Virus record (IMG/VR): IMGVR_UViG_3300046534_001186
Coordinates: 1-56,356 of that record
Strand: one strand, 5' to 3'
Source: a virus
Length of the DNA: 56,356 bases
Shown here: positions 54,301-56,356 of the stretch, piece after piece
How the letters are laid out: each line of letters starts with the position of its first letter
Numbering within the stretch: position 1 is the stretch's first letter
Position numbers and translations under genes: made by a program
The notes under the pieces: generated by a model
Databases searched by the model: none
The model's input: the letters and a program-made list of their open reading frames with translations, nothing else
What the model was told of the DNA's origin: nothing

Positions 54301-56356
54301 ATGGCCGTCACCAGATTATCGCTCTATAACAATGCGCTCTATATTCTCGGTGAGCGGCGACTAGTAACTGAATTTGAGGACCGCGAGCCTCGCCGTGTTT
54401 TAGATGAGATAGCTAATCTAAACGCGTACGAGGTGGTCCTCGAACTCGTTAAGCCTAGGTTCGCAGTTACTAGCGCCAAACTTAGCAACCCCTCCGCGTC
54501 TAGCGTCCACGGGGTTGATAAGGTGTACGCTTTCGCGTGGGACTACATCTCCACCCTAGGAGAGGCAGGCCTACACGGCGCGAACGCTTCGTTCTTCTCT
54601 GACGAAAATTTTCAAAATCCAATAAATCGCTACATCATTGAGGGCCGCACGGTCGCTTGCGATGTAGAAACTAACATCTGGATGCGGTACATAAGCAAGA
54701 CCCCCGATCTGGACGTGTGGACGCCGATGTTCGGCAAGCTGGTAGCCACCTACCTAGCCAAGGAAGCTGCCAGCCGGATAAATCCTAACCGAATCGAGTA
54801 CGCGGAGCAGCAGTTCGCTCAGGCGTTAGCGATCAGCATTCAGTACGAGTCGGTTAAAGAAAACCCAATAATTCCGCAGAAAGCTGCAGCCGACTTAACC
54901 GCAGACCAGCTGGTGATATACAACCAAGTCGCCCACGCTTTAGGCAAAAACGAGTTCAGGCACGTGGCGGACGGGAGTTCGTTGCGCCTAGCCATAGACG
55001 CTCAATACGACCTAGCCCGCGACTTCCTGCTCGAGACTGTGAAGCCGAGATTCGCCACCACCTCTGTGACTCTGACAGACGCAGGGGACAGCACCTCGCA
55101 CACGTTCGATAATGTGTTCACGCTGCCCAGCGACTTCCTGACTTTAGTCTCGATACACTCTGACGAGAACTTAGACTTTCCAGTCGAGCGGTATTTGCAC
55201 GAGGACGATGAGATCTTCGTGGACGCGTCCACCCCGATCTACCTGCGCTACATCCAAAACGATGTGACGGAACCGACCTGGACTGCTACGTTCAAGCGTG
55301 CGTTGTCTGCGCACATCGCTACGAACCTGTGCCCCCTGTTCGCGAACGAGAGGGAACAGTCCGCGTTCGACCTGTTCGATAAAGCGCTTACCGCGACTAT
55401 GGAAGCGGACGCGTCCCGGGAGGTCCCTTACCGAGCCCAACAGGCTGCAGGGGTCCTCTCCACAGCCAAGCTGACAGTCTACAACCAGATCGCCCAGATG
55501 CTTGGCCAGCGCGAGTTGCGTCACGTCAACGACGAGAGCGAGCTACGGGTAGCCATTGACGCGGAGTACACGTTAGCAAGAAACTTCGTGCTAGAGGCGG
55601 TAAAACCTAGATTTGCCACCATCACTGCTGCACTCGCGGACGCCGATAACAGTGCGGTCCACGGGTTTGATAACGTATTTACGATCCCGACCGACCTGCT
55701 CTTGCTTTGCGGAATATGGTCGGACGAGAACCTAGACTTTCCCGTTCTGCGATATTTGCACGAAGACACAGAGATCTTCGTGGACGCGTTCGACCCCATA
55801 TACATACGCTACGTGCAGAGCGCTGTGGGGGAGGCGGAGTGGACAGCCACGTTCACTAAGGCCGTGGCCGCTCACATCGCGCATAACTTATCTTCTCGAT
55901 TTTCCCCAGAGCGAGAGCAAAACGCTCTTGCGGTACTAACCTCGGCCCTCGCTATCGCCGTGGAGGTAGACTCCACACGAGAAGCGCCCGACCGGCCTCA
56001 GAAAGCTGCAGCCCCGCTAACCGCGAGCCAGCTAGTTATTTACAATCAGATCGCTCATCATTTAGGCCAGCCCGAACTAAGGCACGTCAACAATGAGAGC
56101 GCGCTCAGGCTAGCGATCGACGCCCAGTATGAGCTGGCTACGGATCACCTACTGGAGAAGATCTCACCTAAGTTTGCTACTGAGACAGCCACGCTAGCGG
56201 ATGCCGACGACAGTGCGGTTCATGGGTTTGATAACGTATTTACGATCCCGACTAACATGGTCACGCTCTCAGGCGTGTGGTCGGACGAGAACCTAGATTT
56301 TCCTGTTCTGAGGTACCTGCACGAAGACACCCAGATCTTTGTGGACGCGTTCGATC
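54301..56356 (+). CDS. Tail tubular protein A, N-terminal part of tandem-repeat form (runs off right edge)
   Basis: The start, MAVTRLSLYNNALYILGERR, is a canonical gp11/tail tubular protein A N-terminus. Unit 1 (residues 1 to about 195) is a complete, diverged gp11 domain: VLELVKPRFAVTSAKL, INRYIIEGRTVACD, NIWMRYISKTPDLDVW. Unit 2 starts DLTADQLVIYNQVAHALGKN and unit 3 starts VLSTAKLTVYNQIAQMLGQR. Unit 4 starts LTASQLVIYNQIAHHLG at about 55990 and is cut by the edge. No stop occurs. The same frame continues in the gene at 1-3545 (equivalent codon phase). Together they make at least ten fused domains, near 1900 residues if only one partial unit is missing. Confidence 0.85.
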   Translation, partial: MAVTRLSLYNNALYILGERRLVTEFEDREPRRVLDEIANLNAYEVVLELVKPRFAVTSAKLSNPSASSVHGVDKVYAFAWDYISTLGEAGLHGANASFFSDENFQNPINRYIIEGRTVACDVETNIWMRYISKTPDLDVWTPMFGKLVATYLAKEAASRINPNRIEYAEQQFAQALAISIQYESVKENPIIPQKAAADLTADQLVIYNQVAHALGKNEFRHVADGSSLRLAIDAQYDLARDFLLETVKPRFATTSVTLTDAGDSTSHTFDNVFTLPSDFLTLVSIHSDENLDFPVERYLHEDDEIFVDASTPIYLRYIQNDVTEPTWTATFKRALSAHIATNLCPLFANEREQSAFDLFDKALTATMEADASREVPYRAQQAAGVLSTAKLTVYNQIAQMLGQRELRHVNDESELRVAIDAEYTLARNFVLEAVKPRFATITAALADADNSAVHGFDNVFTIPTDLLLLCGIWSDENLDFPVLRYLHEDTEIFVDAFDPIYIRYVQSAVGEAEWTATFTKAVAAHIAHNLSSRFSPEREQNALAVLTSALAIAVEVDSTREAPDRPQKAAAPLTASQLVIYNQIAHHLGQPELRHVNNESALRLAIDAQYELATDHLLEKISPKFATETATLADADDSAVHGFDNVFTIPTNMVTLSGVWSDENLDFPVLRYLHEDTQIFVDAFD
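54889..56356 (+). repeat. Tandem gp11-domain repeats, diverged left flank of the array
   Basis: Units of about 187 codons start near 54889, 55450 and 55975. The last matches positions 41-426 at about 97 percent by eye, while the bases corresponding to 1-38 differ, so it is a distinct unit and not a simple overlap of the window ends. Confidence 0.88.

Noticed and set aside
55931-56356. Direct terminal repeat of the genome (window end equal to window start)
   Set aside because: The first 37 bases differ and about a dozen substitutions occur in the rest, so these are two units of the internal tandem repeat.
1-56356. Phage RNA polymerase, integrase, tRNA or rRNA genes
   Set aside because: I looked for T7-type polymerase motifs, tyrosine or serine recombinase motifs and tRNA-like cloverleafs and found none.

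Overview
The window is most of the genome of a tailed phage with T7-like (podovirus) virion architecture. It is visibly GC-rich and densely coded. It has a complete head-tail module, a lysis cassette and its own replication genes. I see no integrase, no ribosomal or tRNA genes, and no T7-type RNA polymerase, so transcription probably relies on the host enzyme. The promoters that can be read are sigma70-like. A phage CsrA and its likely binding sites suggest a host with Csr-type regulation, such as a gammaproteobacterium; this is inference.

Layout. (1) The late structural operon on the + strand runs from terS (46579) through terL, portal, scaffold, major capsid and tail tubular protein A (from 54301). 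It leaves the right edge inside a 561-bp tandem repeat and re-enters at position 1, then continues through tail tubular protein B, four internal-virion-type proteins, tail fibre genes and a holin, ending at 20135. The two window ends are different copies of the same tandem repeat, so this is probably a circular or permuted genome broken inside that repeat. (2) A leftward (-) operon from 28989 to 20119 carries an SF2 helicase, a run of small proteins joined by a recurring ribosome-binding module, a VRR-NUC nuclease, a TetR-like protein, a primase-helicase, an endolysin and a membrane-anchored HExxH protein. (3) A rightward (+) replication operon starts at a divergent promoter near 29000: a DUF2800 exonuclease, a DUF2815 ssDNA-binding-like protein, a family A DNA polymerase, a MazG-like pyrophosphohydrolase, P-loop proteins and regulators, to 38731. 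(4) A leftward (-) accessory operon runs from a promoter at 45496 to a terminator near 38740. Most of its genes are preceded by near-identical leaders of about 80 bp. (5) A gene-free region of about 1.1 kb (45419-46578) holds GGCCCGAAT iterons, CTG/GCTGGTG arrays and an attenuator-like terminator just before terS.

Most interesting system. A short gene at 39865-40044 (-) encodes a CsrA homologue. In the same operon, eight start codons are preceded by the CsrA consensus core UACARGGA, placed exactly at the Shine-Dalgarno position. Six of these sites lie in repeated leaders with conserved RNA hairpins and two lie outside them; a ninth copy sits in a leader remnant. csrA is near the 3' end of the operon. 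This suggests a phage-encoded post-transcriptional circuit in which early genes are translated first and then silenced as CsrA accumulates.

Second highlight. The tail tubular protein A gene, normally about 200 codons, is expanded here to at least ten fused gp11-like domains. The central copies are almost identical and the outer ones diverged. Tail tubular protein B carries an insertion of about 660 residues made of Kelch-like and LVIVD-like propeller repeats. The giant internal virion protein carries an AT-rich insert resembling an ADP-ribosyltransferase domain, followed by an HExxH domain.
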